NCBI GenBank assembly: GCA_003343815.1
Contig: QAKL01000134.1
Coordinates: forward strand, 1 to 6,819
Direction: 5' to 3'
DNA: 6,819 nt
DNA from: Clostridiales bacterium
GTDB taxonomy: Bacteria > Bacillota > Peptococcia > Peptococcales > Peptococcaceae
A model generated the notes under the pieces. It saw only the letters and a list, made by a program, of their open reading frames with translations, was not told where the DNA came from and did not search any database. The translations under genes were made by a program, and so were the position numbers. Positions 1 to 6,601 of this stretch are shown here, piece after piece (the stretch's first letter is position 1; the number at the start of each line of letters is the position of its first letter).

Positions 1-2892
1 ACTATCGGCGCTAAGGCACTGAAAAAACGCGGAATTTTAAATAATTTGGATGAAAGCGAAGAGATTAACGCCTGCAGCGTCAAGGTGAAGGCGAAAACTG
101 ATCATGGCGCGGAGGATTGGCTGTTTATGTTTAAAAATGAAACGCACAATCATCCGACGGAGATTGAGCCTTTCGGCGGGGCGGCGACTTGCTTGGGCGG
201 GGCGATTCGCGACCCTCTTTCGGGTAGAGCGTATGTTTATCAGGCGATGCGCGTCACGGGAGCAGCCGATCCGCGTACACCGCTTGAAGATACGATTCCC
301 GGGAAATTGCCGCAAAGACGCATTACGACATTAGCGGCGAAAGGGTATTCGTCCTATGGTAATCAAATCGGTTTGGCGACGGGATTGGTAGATGAGGTTT
401 ATCATCCGGGATATGCGGCGAAACGTATGGAAATCGGCGCGGTTTTGGGCGCGGCTCCGGTGGAAAATGTCGTGAGATTGGTGCCTGAGGCTGGAGATTT
501 GGTGGTGCTTTTGGGAGGACGAACCGGGCGCGACGGCTGCGGCGGAGCGACGGGCTCCTCGAAAAGTCACACGGCGGAATCGCTAGCCTCATGCGGAGCC
601 GAGGTGCAAAAGGGCAATCCTGTGGAGGAGCGCAAAATCCAACGTCTTTTCCGTAACGGCGAGATTTCCAAGCTCATCAAGCGCTGCAATGATTTCGGCG
701 CAGGCGGTGTGTCGGTCGCTATCGGCGAATTGGCAGACGGATTAAAGATTAATTTGAATGCGGTGCCGAAAAAATACGAGGGCTTGAATGCGACGGAACT
801 GGCGATAAGCGAGTCGCAGGAGCGTATGGCAGTAGTGATTGCAGCAGAAAATGTCGAGAAATTTATCCAAGCGGCGGCGAAAGAAAATTTGGAGGCTACG
901 GTCGTGGCTGAAGTCACCGCGGAAAAACGCTTGGTGATGACGTATAATGATAAAATTATCGTGGATTTAAGCCGTGAGTTTTTGAACTCGGCCGGTGCGG
1001 TGAAAACTGTGAAAGTAGAGCTCGCAGGCGGGATTTACGGGCAGGAAGAATTGACGCGCGATATAGCATTTGAGGAGCGCTATAAGGCGATGGCGCAGGA
1101 TTTGAATATTTGCTCGAAGCGCGGGCTTACAGAGCAGTTTGACTCTTCGATCGGGGCGGGTACTGTAGTTATGCCTTTGGGCGGTAAGTATCAGGATACG
1201 CCGATTCAGACGATGAGTGCAAAATTGCCGATGTTAGGCGCTGAGAGTGAAACGGCATCGCTGTTGTCGTATGGATTTGATCCGTATTTGAGCCAGAGCA
1301 ATCAGTACTTGGGCGCGATGTGCGCGGTGACGGAGTCGTTGGCGAAATTGATAGCTGCGGGCGGAACGCTTGAGCAGGCGTGGCTGACATTTCAGGAATA
1401 TTTCCCTAATTTGCGTGGTGAGGCGAAGCGCTGGGCGATGCCGGTAAGTGCGTTATTGGGCGCGTTAAGAGCGCAAATGGATTTCGGGATTGCGGCAATC
1501 GGCGGCAAGGACTCGATGAGCGGGTCGTTCTTGGATTTAGATGTGCCGCCGACGTTGGTTTCTTTTGCGGCGGGTATTACGGATGCCCAGAGAGTTATTT
1601 CACCGGAATTTAAAAAGCCGGGGCATAAAGTATATTTACTGGCGGCACCGTATGATAAATTCGGTCGTCCGAATATGACGCTGATCCGCCAAGGATTTTT
1701 ACATTTCACCGAGGCTGTGAAAGCAGGCAGGATTTATGCGGCGTGGGCGCTGGGCAAAGGCGGTATCGCCGAGGGTGTCATGAAGATGGCATTTGGTAAT
1801 CGTATCGGCTTTAAATATGCGGATGTACTGGATGAGCGGACGATATTTGCCAGAAATTACGGCGGTATTATTTATGAAAGCGACGAGGCGATCGCCGGAA
1901 GTTTGCTTTTGGGTGAGACCGTAGTTGAGGAAAGCTTGAGCTTGGGTGAAAAAAGCGTGGCTTTGGCAGATATTTATGCTAAGTGGAGCGAGCCTTTGGA
2001 GGCGGTATTCCCCAGTAAGACGAAAGATAGCGGAAATGCGCCGTTAATTAGTTTTGAGGCGAATAAAACCTTTAAAAGCACGCAGAAAACGGCGAAGCCG
2101 AAAGCGGTAATTCCGGTATTTCCGGGAACAAACTGTGAGTATGATACAGCGCGTCAAGTGAAAGCTGCGGGCGGTGAAGCCGAGGTCGTGGTGATCGCTA
2201 ATTTAACGGCAGAAATGCTTGAGGACTCGATTAAGCGTTTGCATGAGGCACTGGCGCAGGCGCAAATGCTGATTTTGCCGGGCGGTTTTTCGTTTGGTGA
2301 TGAGCCGGAGGGCAGCGGGAAGTTTATTTCGGCGTTTTTACGTCATGAGCAACTGAAAGATGATATTCATGATTTGCTCTATAAACGCGACGGATTGGCG
2401 CTGGGTATTTGTAATGGCTTTCAGGCGCTGATTAAGCTGGGGCTGGTGCCTTTTGGCGAGATCAAAGAGATGGATAAGCACTGCCCGACTTTGACGTTTA
2501 ATAATATTAATCGGCATCAGTCGCGCTATGTGTCGACGAGGATTGCCTCTAATAATTCGCCGTGGCTAATGCATACTAAGGTAGGCGAGGTGCATACAGT
2601 TGCGATTTCACACGGTGAGGGACGGTTCGTCTGCGAGGAGGAGTTATTGCAGAAGCTCATTCAAAACGGACAAGTCGCGACGCAGTATGTGGATTTCACA
2701 AATATGCCGTCGATGGATATCGACTTTAATCCGAACGGCTCTGTTTATGCGGTCGAGGGTATTTTGAGTCCTGACGGCCGAGTATTGGGCAAGATGGGGC
2801 ATAGCGAGCGTATCGGCAGGAATGTAGCAAAGAATATTTACGGGGCGAAAGATCAGGAGATCTTTAAAAGCGGCGTTGAGTATTTCTTATAA
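1..2892 (+). CDS. purL: Phosphoribosylformylglycinamidine synthase, single-chain type with fused glutaminase; 5' end outside window
   Basis: This enzyme converts FGAR, ATP and glutamine to FGAM in the cytoplasm, the fourth step of de novo purine synthesis. The frame is open from base 1 to a TAA at 2890-2892, giving 963 codons. The fused clostridial-type family runs to about 1,240-1,300 residues, so roughly 280-300 N-terminal residues lie outside the window. Numbering codons from base 1, ETHNHP is at codons 47-52, GGRTGRDGCGG at 172-182, DFGAGG at 231-236 and GGKDSMSG at 501-508. The class I glutaminase domain begins near codon 701. It shows GGFSFGDE at 761-768, the nucleophile Cys804 in GICNGFQ, and His934/Glu936 in GHSER, so the catalytic triad looks complete. 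GHSER, in place of the HPER of proteobacterial PurL, fits the clostridial clade from memory. I see no frameshift. The TTG at 46-48 is an internal leucine, not a start. No other pur gene follows, because a terminator comes directly after the stop. Confidence 0.97.
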   Translation, partial: TIGAKALKKRGILNNLDESEEINACSVKVKAKTDHGAEDWLFMFKNETHNHPTEIEPFGGAATCLGGAIRDPLSGRAYVYQAMRVTGAADPRTPLEDTIPGKLPQRRITTLAAKGYSSYGNQIGLATGLVDEVYHPGYAAKRMEIGAVLGAAPVENVVRLVPEAGDLVVLLGGRTGRDGCGGATGSSKSHTAESLASCGAEVQKGNPVEERKIQRLFRNGEISKLIKRCNDFGAGGVSVAIGELADGLKINLNAVPKKYEGLNATELAISESQERMAVVIAAENVEKFIQAAAKENLEATVVAEVTAEKRLVMTYNDKIIVDLSREFLNSAGAVKTVKVELAGGIYGQEELTRDIAFEERYKAMAQDLNICSKRGLTEQFDSSIGAGTVVMPLGGKYQDTPIQTMSAKLPMLGAESETASLLSYGFDPYLSQSNQYLGAMCAVTESLAKLIAAGGTLEQAWLTFQEYFPNLRGEAKRWAMPVSALLGALRAQMDFGIAAIGGKDSMSGSFLDLDVPPTLVSFAAGITDAQRVISPEFKKPGHKVYLLAAPYDKFGRPNMTLIRQGFLHFTEAVKAGRIYAAWALGKGGIAEGVMKMAFGNRIGFKYADVLDERTIFARNYGGIIYESDEAIAGSLLLGETVVEESLSLGEKSVALADIYAKWSEPLEAVFPSKTKDSGNAPLISFEANKTFKSTQKTAKPKAVIPVFPGTNCEYDTARQVKAAGGEAEVVVIANLTAEMLEDSIKRLHEALAQAQMLILPGGFSFGDEPEGSGKFISAFLRHEQLKDDIHDLLYKRDGLALGICNGFQALIKLGLVPFGEIKEMDKHCPTLTFNNINRHQSRYVSTRIASNNSPWLMHTKVGEVHTVAISHGEGRFVCEEELLQKLIQNGQVATQYVDFTNMPSMDIDFNPNGSVYAVEGILSPDGRVLGKMGHSERIGRNVAKNIYGAKDQEIFKSGVEYFL

Positions 2893-2895
2893 GAT

Positions 2896-2933
2896 AAAAA
2901 AACAGGTCAAACTTTTGTTTGGCCTGTTTTTTT
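2896..2933 (+). terminator. Intrinsic terminator of purL, possibly bidirectional
   Basis: An 11-bp stem pairs 2902-2912 (ACAGGTCAAAC) with 2917-2927 (GTTTGGCCTGT) around a TTTT loop, with one G-U wobble at 2907/2922. It is flanked by six A (2896-2901) and a run of T (2927-2933) that could lengthen the stem. The hairpin starts 9 nt after the purL stop codon. The same element lies just beyond the stop codon of the convergent minus-strand gene. Read on that strand, the A run becomes a U tail and the wobble becomes an A-C mismatch, so termination in that direction should be somewhat weaker. Confidence 0.9.
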
Positions 2934-3222
2934 ATGGTTTTTTGCGTTTGGGATTTTCGGGAAACCAGCCGCGTTCGACGCGTTTGCGTTGCTCGTGCAA
3001 TTCGCCTATGCTCCAAAAGAAAGAGCAGCCGAGGGCGCCTAAGACGGAGGAGAGAATGGTATTGGCGGTCATCAAAGAAAGGATAATGCTGATGATGCCG
3101 GCCAAGAGAAATACGGGCCAGCAGCGCTCGGAAAAGTAATATTCGCATTTGATGACGATGGGATGGAAAATCCCGATTAAGAGAAAAACGGCAATGCTGA
3201 TAACTAAGCCTGTGAAATTCAT
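2932..3222 (-). CDS. DUF4491 family small membrane protein
   Basis: The product is 96 residues with three predicted membrane segments at about residues 4-24, 34-51 and 54-72, and a basic C-terminal tail (RKRVERGWFPENPKRKKP). The pattern FHPIVIKCEYYF near residues 19-30, FWSIGELHEQ near 69-78 and GWFPENPKR near 85-93 matches what I remember of DUF4491 (Pfam PF14898), a family of unknown function. I chose the ATG at 3222 because an AAAGGAG site lies upstream at a good distance (TCCTTT on the plus strand, 3231-3236). A longer frame reaching 3258 would run through the promoter. The gene is convergent with purL, and its stop codon overlaps the T tract of the purL terminator. It appears to be a single-gene unit. 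The positive tail suggests a cytoplasmic C terminus. No catalytic motif is visible and I do not assign a function. Confidence 0.85.
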   Translation of the reverse strand: MNFTGLVISIAVFLLIGIFHPIVIKCEYYFSERCWPVFLLAGIISIILSLMTANTILSSVLGALGCSFFWSIGELHEQRKRVERGWFPENPKRKKP

Positions 3223-3248
3223 AAGGAAGCTCCTTTGGTTTTTCTTTA

Positions 3249-3257
3249 AGTATAACA
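3249..3257 (-). promoter_or_regulatory. Extended -10 promoter for the DUF4491 gene
   Basis: Read on the minus strand, the bases are TGTTATACT, an extended -10 element (TG-n-TATACT). No good -35 hexamer is seen at 17-bp spacing, which is tolerated by extended -10 promoters. Transcription would start near 3242, giving a leader of about 20 nt that contains the AAAGGAG site. The assignment rests on sequence match and position only. Confidence 0.6.
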
Positions 3258-3285
3258 CAAAATGACCGCTTGCGGGGGGAAAATT

Positions 3286-3337
3286 AAAATTGGCGTATGA
3301 GATAATTTTATGCGAGATTTTTAGCTAAAAATTGGCG
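3286..3337. repeat. 10-bp direct repeat in the intergenic region upstream of der
   Basis: AAAATTGGCG occurs at 3286-3295 and again at 3328-3337. The copies start 42 bp apart, close to four helical turns, and lie between the DUF4491 promoter and the der promoter. The right copy overlaps the edge of a 16-bp palindrome. The two could be protein-binding sites, but chance repetition in AT-rich DNA is possible. Confidence 0.4.
3317..3332. promoter_or_regulatory. 16-bp perfect palindrome upstream of der
   Basis: ATTTTTAGCTAAAAAT is perfectly self-complementary over 16 bp. It is centred about 75 bp upstream of the predicted der transcription start and has no U tail or GC-rich stem. A dimeric regulator's operator is therefore a better reading than a terminator. 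It falls between two divergent promoters and could serve either one. The function is inferred only from symmetry and position. Confidence 0.4.
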
Positions 3338-3364
3338 CTTGGAGGGCTTGAAAGCGAGAAATGC

Positions 3365-3393
3365 TTGACAATTAAGCTGTTTTGAGGGATAAT
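3365..3393 (+). promoter_or_regulatory. Sigma-A-type promoter of the der-plsY-gpsA operon
   Basis: A perfect -35 TTGACA (3365-3370) is followed by a 17-bp spacer and a -10 GATAAT (3388-3393), five of six to consensus. Transcription would start near 3400, leaving a leader of about 24 nt with an AGGAGG site at 3410-3415. This is the only strong promoter seen ahead of the three-gene operon, which suggests steady housekeeping expression. Confidence 0.88.
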
Positions 3394-3423
3394 ATTTATA
3401 GTATGCTTTAGGAGGATATGATT

Positions 3424-4743
3424 ATGAAGCCAATCGTAGCAATAGTGGGACGGCCGAATGTGGGCAAGTCGACATTGTTTAATCGTTTAACTAAAACTAA
3501 ATTAGCGATCGTGGAGGATACGCCGGGGATCACGCGCGACAGACTCTATCAGGATGTGGAGTGGAACGGCAAGACGTTTACTTTGATAGATACCGGCGGT
3601 ATCGAGATGATGTCGAAGGATAATATTTTGGTGTCGGTGAAAAAGCAGGCGCAGATCGCGATCGAGGAAGCTGATTTGATTTTGTTTGTCTGCGATGGGC
3701 AGGCAGGAATTACGGCGGAGGACGCTGAGGTGGCGCATATGCTGATGCGCACGAAAAAGGACGTCATGCTGGTTATTAATAAGATTGAGGATTATTCGAA
3801 TCCGGAGAAATTGTTTGAGTATTATGAGCTGGGATTGGGGGAGTTTTATCCGATTTCGGCGAGTCACGGCATGAATACGGGCGATCTGCTGGATGAAATA
3901 CTGGCGCGGCTCGGTGATTTTAAGGAGGAGGACTATGATCCTGATGTGATTAAAATTGCGGTAATCGGCAGACCGAATGTGGGTAAGTCGTCATTAACCA
4001 ATGCGATTTTGGGGCAGGACAGATGTATCGTAAGCGATGTAGCCGGAACGACGAGAGATGCGATAGATACGACGTTTGAGCGCGATGGGCAGGAGTATGC
4101 GATTATTGATACGGCAGGTATGCGCAAGCGCGGCAAGGTGTTTGAGACAACGGAGAAATATAGTGTCTTGCGTTCGCTTAGGGCGGTTGACCGCTCGGAT
4201 GTGGTTTTGATGGTGATTAACGCCGAAGAGGGATTGATCGAGCAGGATAAAAAGATCGCAGGATATGCGCATGAGCAGGGCAAGGGCTTGATTTTGGTCG
4301 TCAACAAGTGGGATCTGGTCGAGAAGAATGATAAGACGTATACGGAGTTTGAGAAAAATCTGCGGGTGAATTTGCAGTTTATGTCGTATGCGCCGATTGT
4401 GTTTGTTTCGGCGGAGACGAAACAGAGGGTGCATAAGATATTGGAATTGGTGAAGTATGTGGCGGAGCAGCAGAATGTACGCATTGCGACGAGTGTGCTT
4501 AATGATATTTTGCGCGAGGCTGTGATGCAAAACCCGCCGCCGACGGATAAAGGCAAGAGATTGAAATTGTTTTATATTACGCAATCCGGAGTGAAACCTC
4601 CTACATTTGTTCTGTTTGTCAATGAGCCGGAGATGCTGCATTTTTCGTATGAACGATATTTGGAAAATAAGCTTCGCGAGAGTTTTGGCTTTGAGGGGAC
4701 GTCGATTAAGTTTGTTATTCGTAAAAGGGATAATGAGGAGTGA
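3424..4743 (+). CDS. der: Ribosome-associated double GTPase Der (EngA)
   Basis: Der is an essential GTPase with two tandem G domains that acts in late 50S ribosomal subunit maturation. The product is 439 residues, normal for the family. G domain 1 covers about residues 2-165, with the P-loop GRPNVGKS at 9-16, DTGG at 56-59 and NKIE at 119-122. G domain 2 covers about 178-350, with GRPNVGKS at 182-189, DTAG at 229-232 and NKWD at 294-297. The C-terminal KH-like domain follows from about 352, with PPTDKGKRLKLFY and KPPTFVLFVN visible. I chose the ATG at 3424 because it sits 8 nt from AGGAGG (3410-3415); the in-frame ATG at 3418 leaves only 2 nt. It is first in an operon, with plsY 5 nt downstream. 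One oddity is glutamate instead of the usual aspartate in the G4 motif (NKxD) of the first G domain. Confidence 0.97.
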   Translation: MKPIVAIVGRPNVGKSTLFNRLTKTKLAIVEDTPGITRDRLYQDVEWNGKTFTLIDTGGIEMMSKDNILVSVKKQAQIAIEEADLILFVCDGQAGITAEDAEVAHMLMRTKKDVMLVINKIEDYSNPEKLFEYYELGLGEFYPISASHGMNTGDLLDEILARLGDFKEEDYDPDVIKIAVIGRPNVGKSSLTNAILGQDRCIVSDVAGTTRDAIDTTFERDGQEYAIIDTAGMRKRGKVFETTEKYSVLRSLRAVDRSDVVLMVINAEEGLIEQDKKIAGYAHEQGKGLILVVNKWDLVEKNDKTYTEFEKNLRVNLQFMSYAPIVFVSAETKQRVHKILELVKYVAEQQNVRIATSVLNDILREAVMQNPPPTDKGKRLKLFYITQSGVKPPTFVLFVNEPEMLHFSYERYLENKLRESFGFEGTSIKFVIRKRDNEE

Positions 4744-4748
4744 GGATA

Positions 4749-5363
4749 ATGGCATTAAAAATAGTCTTGGCAGTGGTTATAGCTTATTTTTTGGGTGCAA
4801 TTCCGTTTGGATATATTGTCTCAAAAGTGCAGGGTGTGGATATTATGTCCCAAGGAAGCGGTAATATCGGTTTTACGAATGTTTGGCGCGTGATGGGTAT
4901 AAAATCCGGAATTATAGTTTTGGTGTGCGATATGGCCAAAGGCTATCTGGCTGCCTGGATAGGTTTAGCTTTGGCCGGAGCAAATGGTGCGATATTAGCC
5001 GGTATTGCCTGCATATTGGGGCATACGTTTAATGTCTTTTTACGCTTTAAAGGCGGTAAAGGAGTGGCCTCGGGTGCCGGGGTGATTTTGTGCTTATCGC
5101 CGCTTACTTTTGTGATTTGCGTGGTATTATTGTCGGTGATCACGGGGACCACGCGCTATATGTCGTTAGGCTCGATTATTACGGCGTTGTCGTGTCCGTT
5201 TATTATGCTCTTTTTGGGTGAGCCGTGGCAGTATGTGGTGGGAATAGGTATTTGCTGCGTGTATGTGGTGTATAAGCACAAGGCAAATATTTTGCGTCTG
5301 ATGAACGGTACGGAGAATAAAATCGGTAAGAGAAAAGATAAGCCTAAAGAAAGTGAGCGATAA
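4749..5363 (+). CDS. plsY: Acyl-phosphate:glycerol-3-phosphate acyltransferase PlsY
   Basis: This integral membrane enzyme transfers an acyl group from acyl-phosphate (made by PlsX) to the sn-1 position of glycerol 3-phosphate, giving lysophosphatidic acid, the first step of phospholipid synthesis. The 204-residue product has several hydrophobic segments (about 3-25, 54-74, 79-98, 107-131, 140-156 and 161-176) and a charged C-terminal tail. The three family motifs are present: GSGNIGFTNVWR at 36-47, KGGKGVASGAGV at 101-112, and HKANILRLMNGTENKIG at 177-193. Motif 1 has Phe where Ala or Thr is common. The ATG at 4749 is preceded by GAGGAG (4735-4740) at 8 nt. A GTG at 4740, overlapping the der stop, is in frame but has no suitable site of its own. 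The ribosome binding site lies inside the last der codons, so translation is probably coupled. The product of gpsA, 2 nt downstream, supplies its substrate. Confidence 0.96.
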   Translation: MALKIVLAVVIAYFLGAIPFGYIVSKVQGVDIMSQGSGNIGFTNVWRVMGIKSGIIVLVCDMAKGYLAAWIGLALAGANGAILAGIACILGHTFNVFLRFKGGKGVASGAGVILCLSPLTFVICVVLLSVITGTTRYMSLGSIITALSCPFIMLFLGEPWQYVVGIGICCVYVVYKHKANILRLMNGTENKIGKRKDKPKESER

Positions 5364-5365
5364 TT

Positions 5366-6358
5366 ATGGAAAATGTTGCAATTTTAGGCGGCGGCAGCTG
5401 GGGAACGGCGCTGGCTATTTCTTTGGCGAAAAAAAAGATTGCGGTGGATTTGTGGTGCCGGAATACAGCACAGGCTGAGGAAATGGAGAAAAGCCGTGTA
5501 AACAGCAAGTATTTGCCGAATGCCGAATTGCCAGAAGGTGTGCAGGTAACGGCTGATTTAAAAGATGCTGTAAGTGGCAAAAGTATGGTTGTGCTGGCGG
5601 TGACTTCGCAAAGCGTAAGGCAGGTCAGCTCGGATATTAAGCTGTGGCTGGCTAAAGACGCGATCGTGGTCAATGTGGCGAAAGGATTGGAATTGGGTAC
5701 AAATTTGCGCTTGAGTCAGGTGGTGGAGGAAGTGCTGCCGGATAATCCTTTTGTGGCGCTGTGCGGACCGAGCCATGCGGAGGAGGTAAGCATCGGGATG
5801 CCGACGGGATTGGTGGCGGCTTCGCACGAGAGAGAAGCGGCGCTGGCGGTGCAGGATATGTTTATTTCTCCGACTTTGCGCGTGTATACGAATGATGATT
5901 TGATCGGCGTGGAGATCGGCGGTGCTTTAAAGAATATTATTGCGCTGGCTAACGGAATCGCGGTGGGCTTGGGCTATGGCGATAATACGCAGGCGATGCT
6001 TTTGACACGCGGTCTGGCGGAGATCACGCGCCTGGGGGTGGCGCTCGGGGCAAAGAGCGCGACATTTTTGGGATTGACCGGGGTTGGTGATTTGGTGGTG
6101 ACGTGTAATAGCGAGCACAGTCGCAATCGCCGCTGCGGTGAGGCGCTGGGACGTGGAGAAAAGTTGGGTCAGGTGCTTAGTGATATGGGCATGGTGGTCG
6201 AGGGTGTGAATACCACGCGAGCAGCTGTGGATTTGGCGCGAAAGAGCAGTATTTCGATGCCGATTGCGGAGGAGATGTACAGCGTGCTCTTTAACGGCGA
6301 TGATGTCCGCGGTACGGTAGATCGTTTAATGTGCAGAGATAAGAAAAATGAATTTTAA
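5366..6358 (+). CDS. gpsA: NAD(P)H-dependent glycerol-3-phosphate dehydrogenase
   Basis: GpsA is a cytoplasmic enzyme that reduces dihydroxyacetone phosphate to sn-glycerol 3-phosphate, the backbone used by PlsY. The 330-residue length is typical. The N-terminal Rossmann fold carries GGGSWGTALA at 8-17. AKGLE at 105-109 and GPSHAEEV at 134-141 are family signatures. The C-terminal helical domain has GGALKNIIALANGI at 185-198, with the conserved lysine at 189, and GLTGVGDLVVTCNSEHSRNR at 236-255, which binds substrate phosphate. No key residue seems to be missing. The ATG at 5366 is 2 nt after the plsY stop. The Shine-Dalgarno match is weak (GTGAG around 5353-5357), so translation probably depends on ribosomes finishing plsY. 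This is the last gene of the operon: a hairpin terminator follows about 50 nt after the stop. Confidence 0.97.
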   Translation: MENVAILGGGSWGTALAISLAKKKIAVDLWCRNTAQAEEMEKSRVNSKYLPNAELPEGVQVTADLKDAVSGKSMVVLAVTSQSVRQVSSDIKLWLAKDAIVVNVAKGLELGTNLRLSQVVEEVLPDNPFVALCGPSHAEEVSIGMPTGLVAASHEREAALAVQDMFISPTLRVYTNDDLIGVEIGGALKNIIALANGIAVGLGYGDNTQAMLLTRGLAEITRLGVALGAKSATFLGLTGVGDLVVTCNSEHSRNRRCGEALGRGEKLGQVLSDMGMVVEGVNTTRAAVDLARKSSISMPIAEEMYSVLFNGDDVRGTVDRLMCRDKKNEF

Positions 6359-6406
6359 TAATAAATAATTTTATAGCATGTATGGACCGTGAAAAAATGA
6401 GCGGTG

Positions 6407-6452
6407 AATGAGCGTTATAGCTGTTTTAGAAAGCTGTGACGCTCATTTTTTT
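6407..6452 (+). terminator. Intrinsic terminator of the der-plsY-gpsA operon
   Basis: A 16-bp stem pairs 6407-6422 (AATGAGCGTTATAGCT) with 6432-6447 (AGCTGTGACGCTCATT) around a 9-nt loop, with two G-U wobbles (6416/6438 and 6418/6436). Seven T follow (6446-6452). A second copy of the lower left arm, AAAAAATGAGCG at 6392-6403, could pair instead with 6440-6451. Confidence 0.9.
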
Positions 6453-6514
6453 GCTTATTTATTGGAAAAAATAAACAAAATGCAGATGAAATGAGCGATT
6501 ATTGTATTAAATTA

Positions 6515-6552
6515 ACTTTAAAGTAAAATATTGACTTTTCGTGTCTGATCAG
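6515..6552. promoter_or_regulatory. Two palindromes around the -35 of the downstream promoter, possible operators
   Basis: ACTTTAAAGT (6515-6524) is a perfect 10-bp palindrome lying just upstream of the -35 box. CTGATCAG (6545-6552) is a perfect 8-bp palindrome inside the spacer, directly before the -10. A repressor on the second site would block RNA polymerase. The first may simply be an AT-rich UP-like element. Both are short, and regulation is inference from position. Confidence 0.4.
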
Positions 6553-6559
6553 GTATATT
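6531..6559 (+). promoter_or_regulatory. Sigma-A-type promoter for the right-edge gene
   Basis: TTGACT (6531-6536) is separated by 17 bp from TATATT (6554-6559). Each hexamer is five of six to consensus. Transcription would start near 6566, leaving a leader of about 36 nt with a GGAGG site. This makes the right-edge gene independent of the operon upstream, whose terminator lies about 80 bp earlier. Confidence 0.8.
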
Positions 6560-6601
6560 TTATATAGAGCAGAAAATTCATACGAAATGGAGGACTTATG
6601 G

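Noticed and set aside
46..48. TTG as the start of purL
   Set aside because: The same frame continues upstream to base 1 with PurL-like sequence, so this codon is an internal leucine and the gene is cut by the window edge.
2876..3139. 87-codon plus-strand frame opposite the DUF4491 gene
   Set aside because: It begins inside purL, runs through the purL terminator hairpin, has no ribosome binding site, and is antisense to a better supported gene.
3317..3332. Palindrome upstream of der as a terminator
   Set aside because: It is AT-only except for the central GC, has no loop and no following U tract, and no gene ends before it in either direction.
3418..3420. Upstream ATG as the der start
   Set aside because: Only 2 nt separate it from AGGAGG. 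The in-frame ATG at 3424 has an 8-nt gap and gives the usual N terminus before the P-loop.
3933..4556. 207-codon minus-strand open frame antisense to der
   Set aside because: It is another shadow of der: Ser/Thr-rich low-complexity translation, no start signal, and overlap with a second antisense frame.
4740..4742. GTG overlapping the der stop as the plsY start
   Set aside because: It overlaps the end of the GAGGAG site itself, whereas the ATG at 4749 is ideally spaced from that site and begins a typical PlsY N terminus.
3994..4755. 253-codon minus-strand open frame antisense to der
   Set aside because: It lies entirely opposite the conserved der gene apart from a few bases. It has no Shine-Dalgarno site, and its composition, rich in Arg, His, Ile and Leu, is what the complement of der codons gives.
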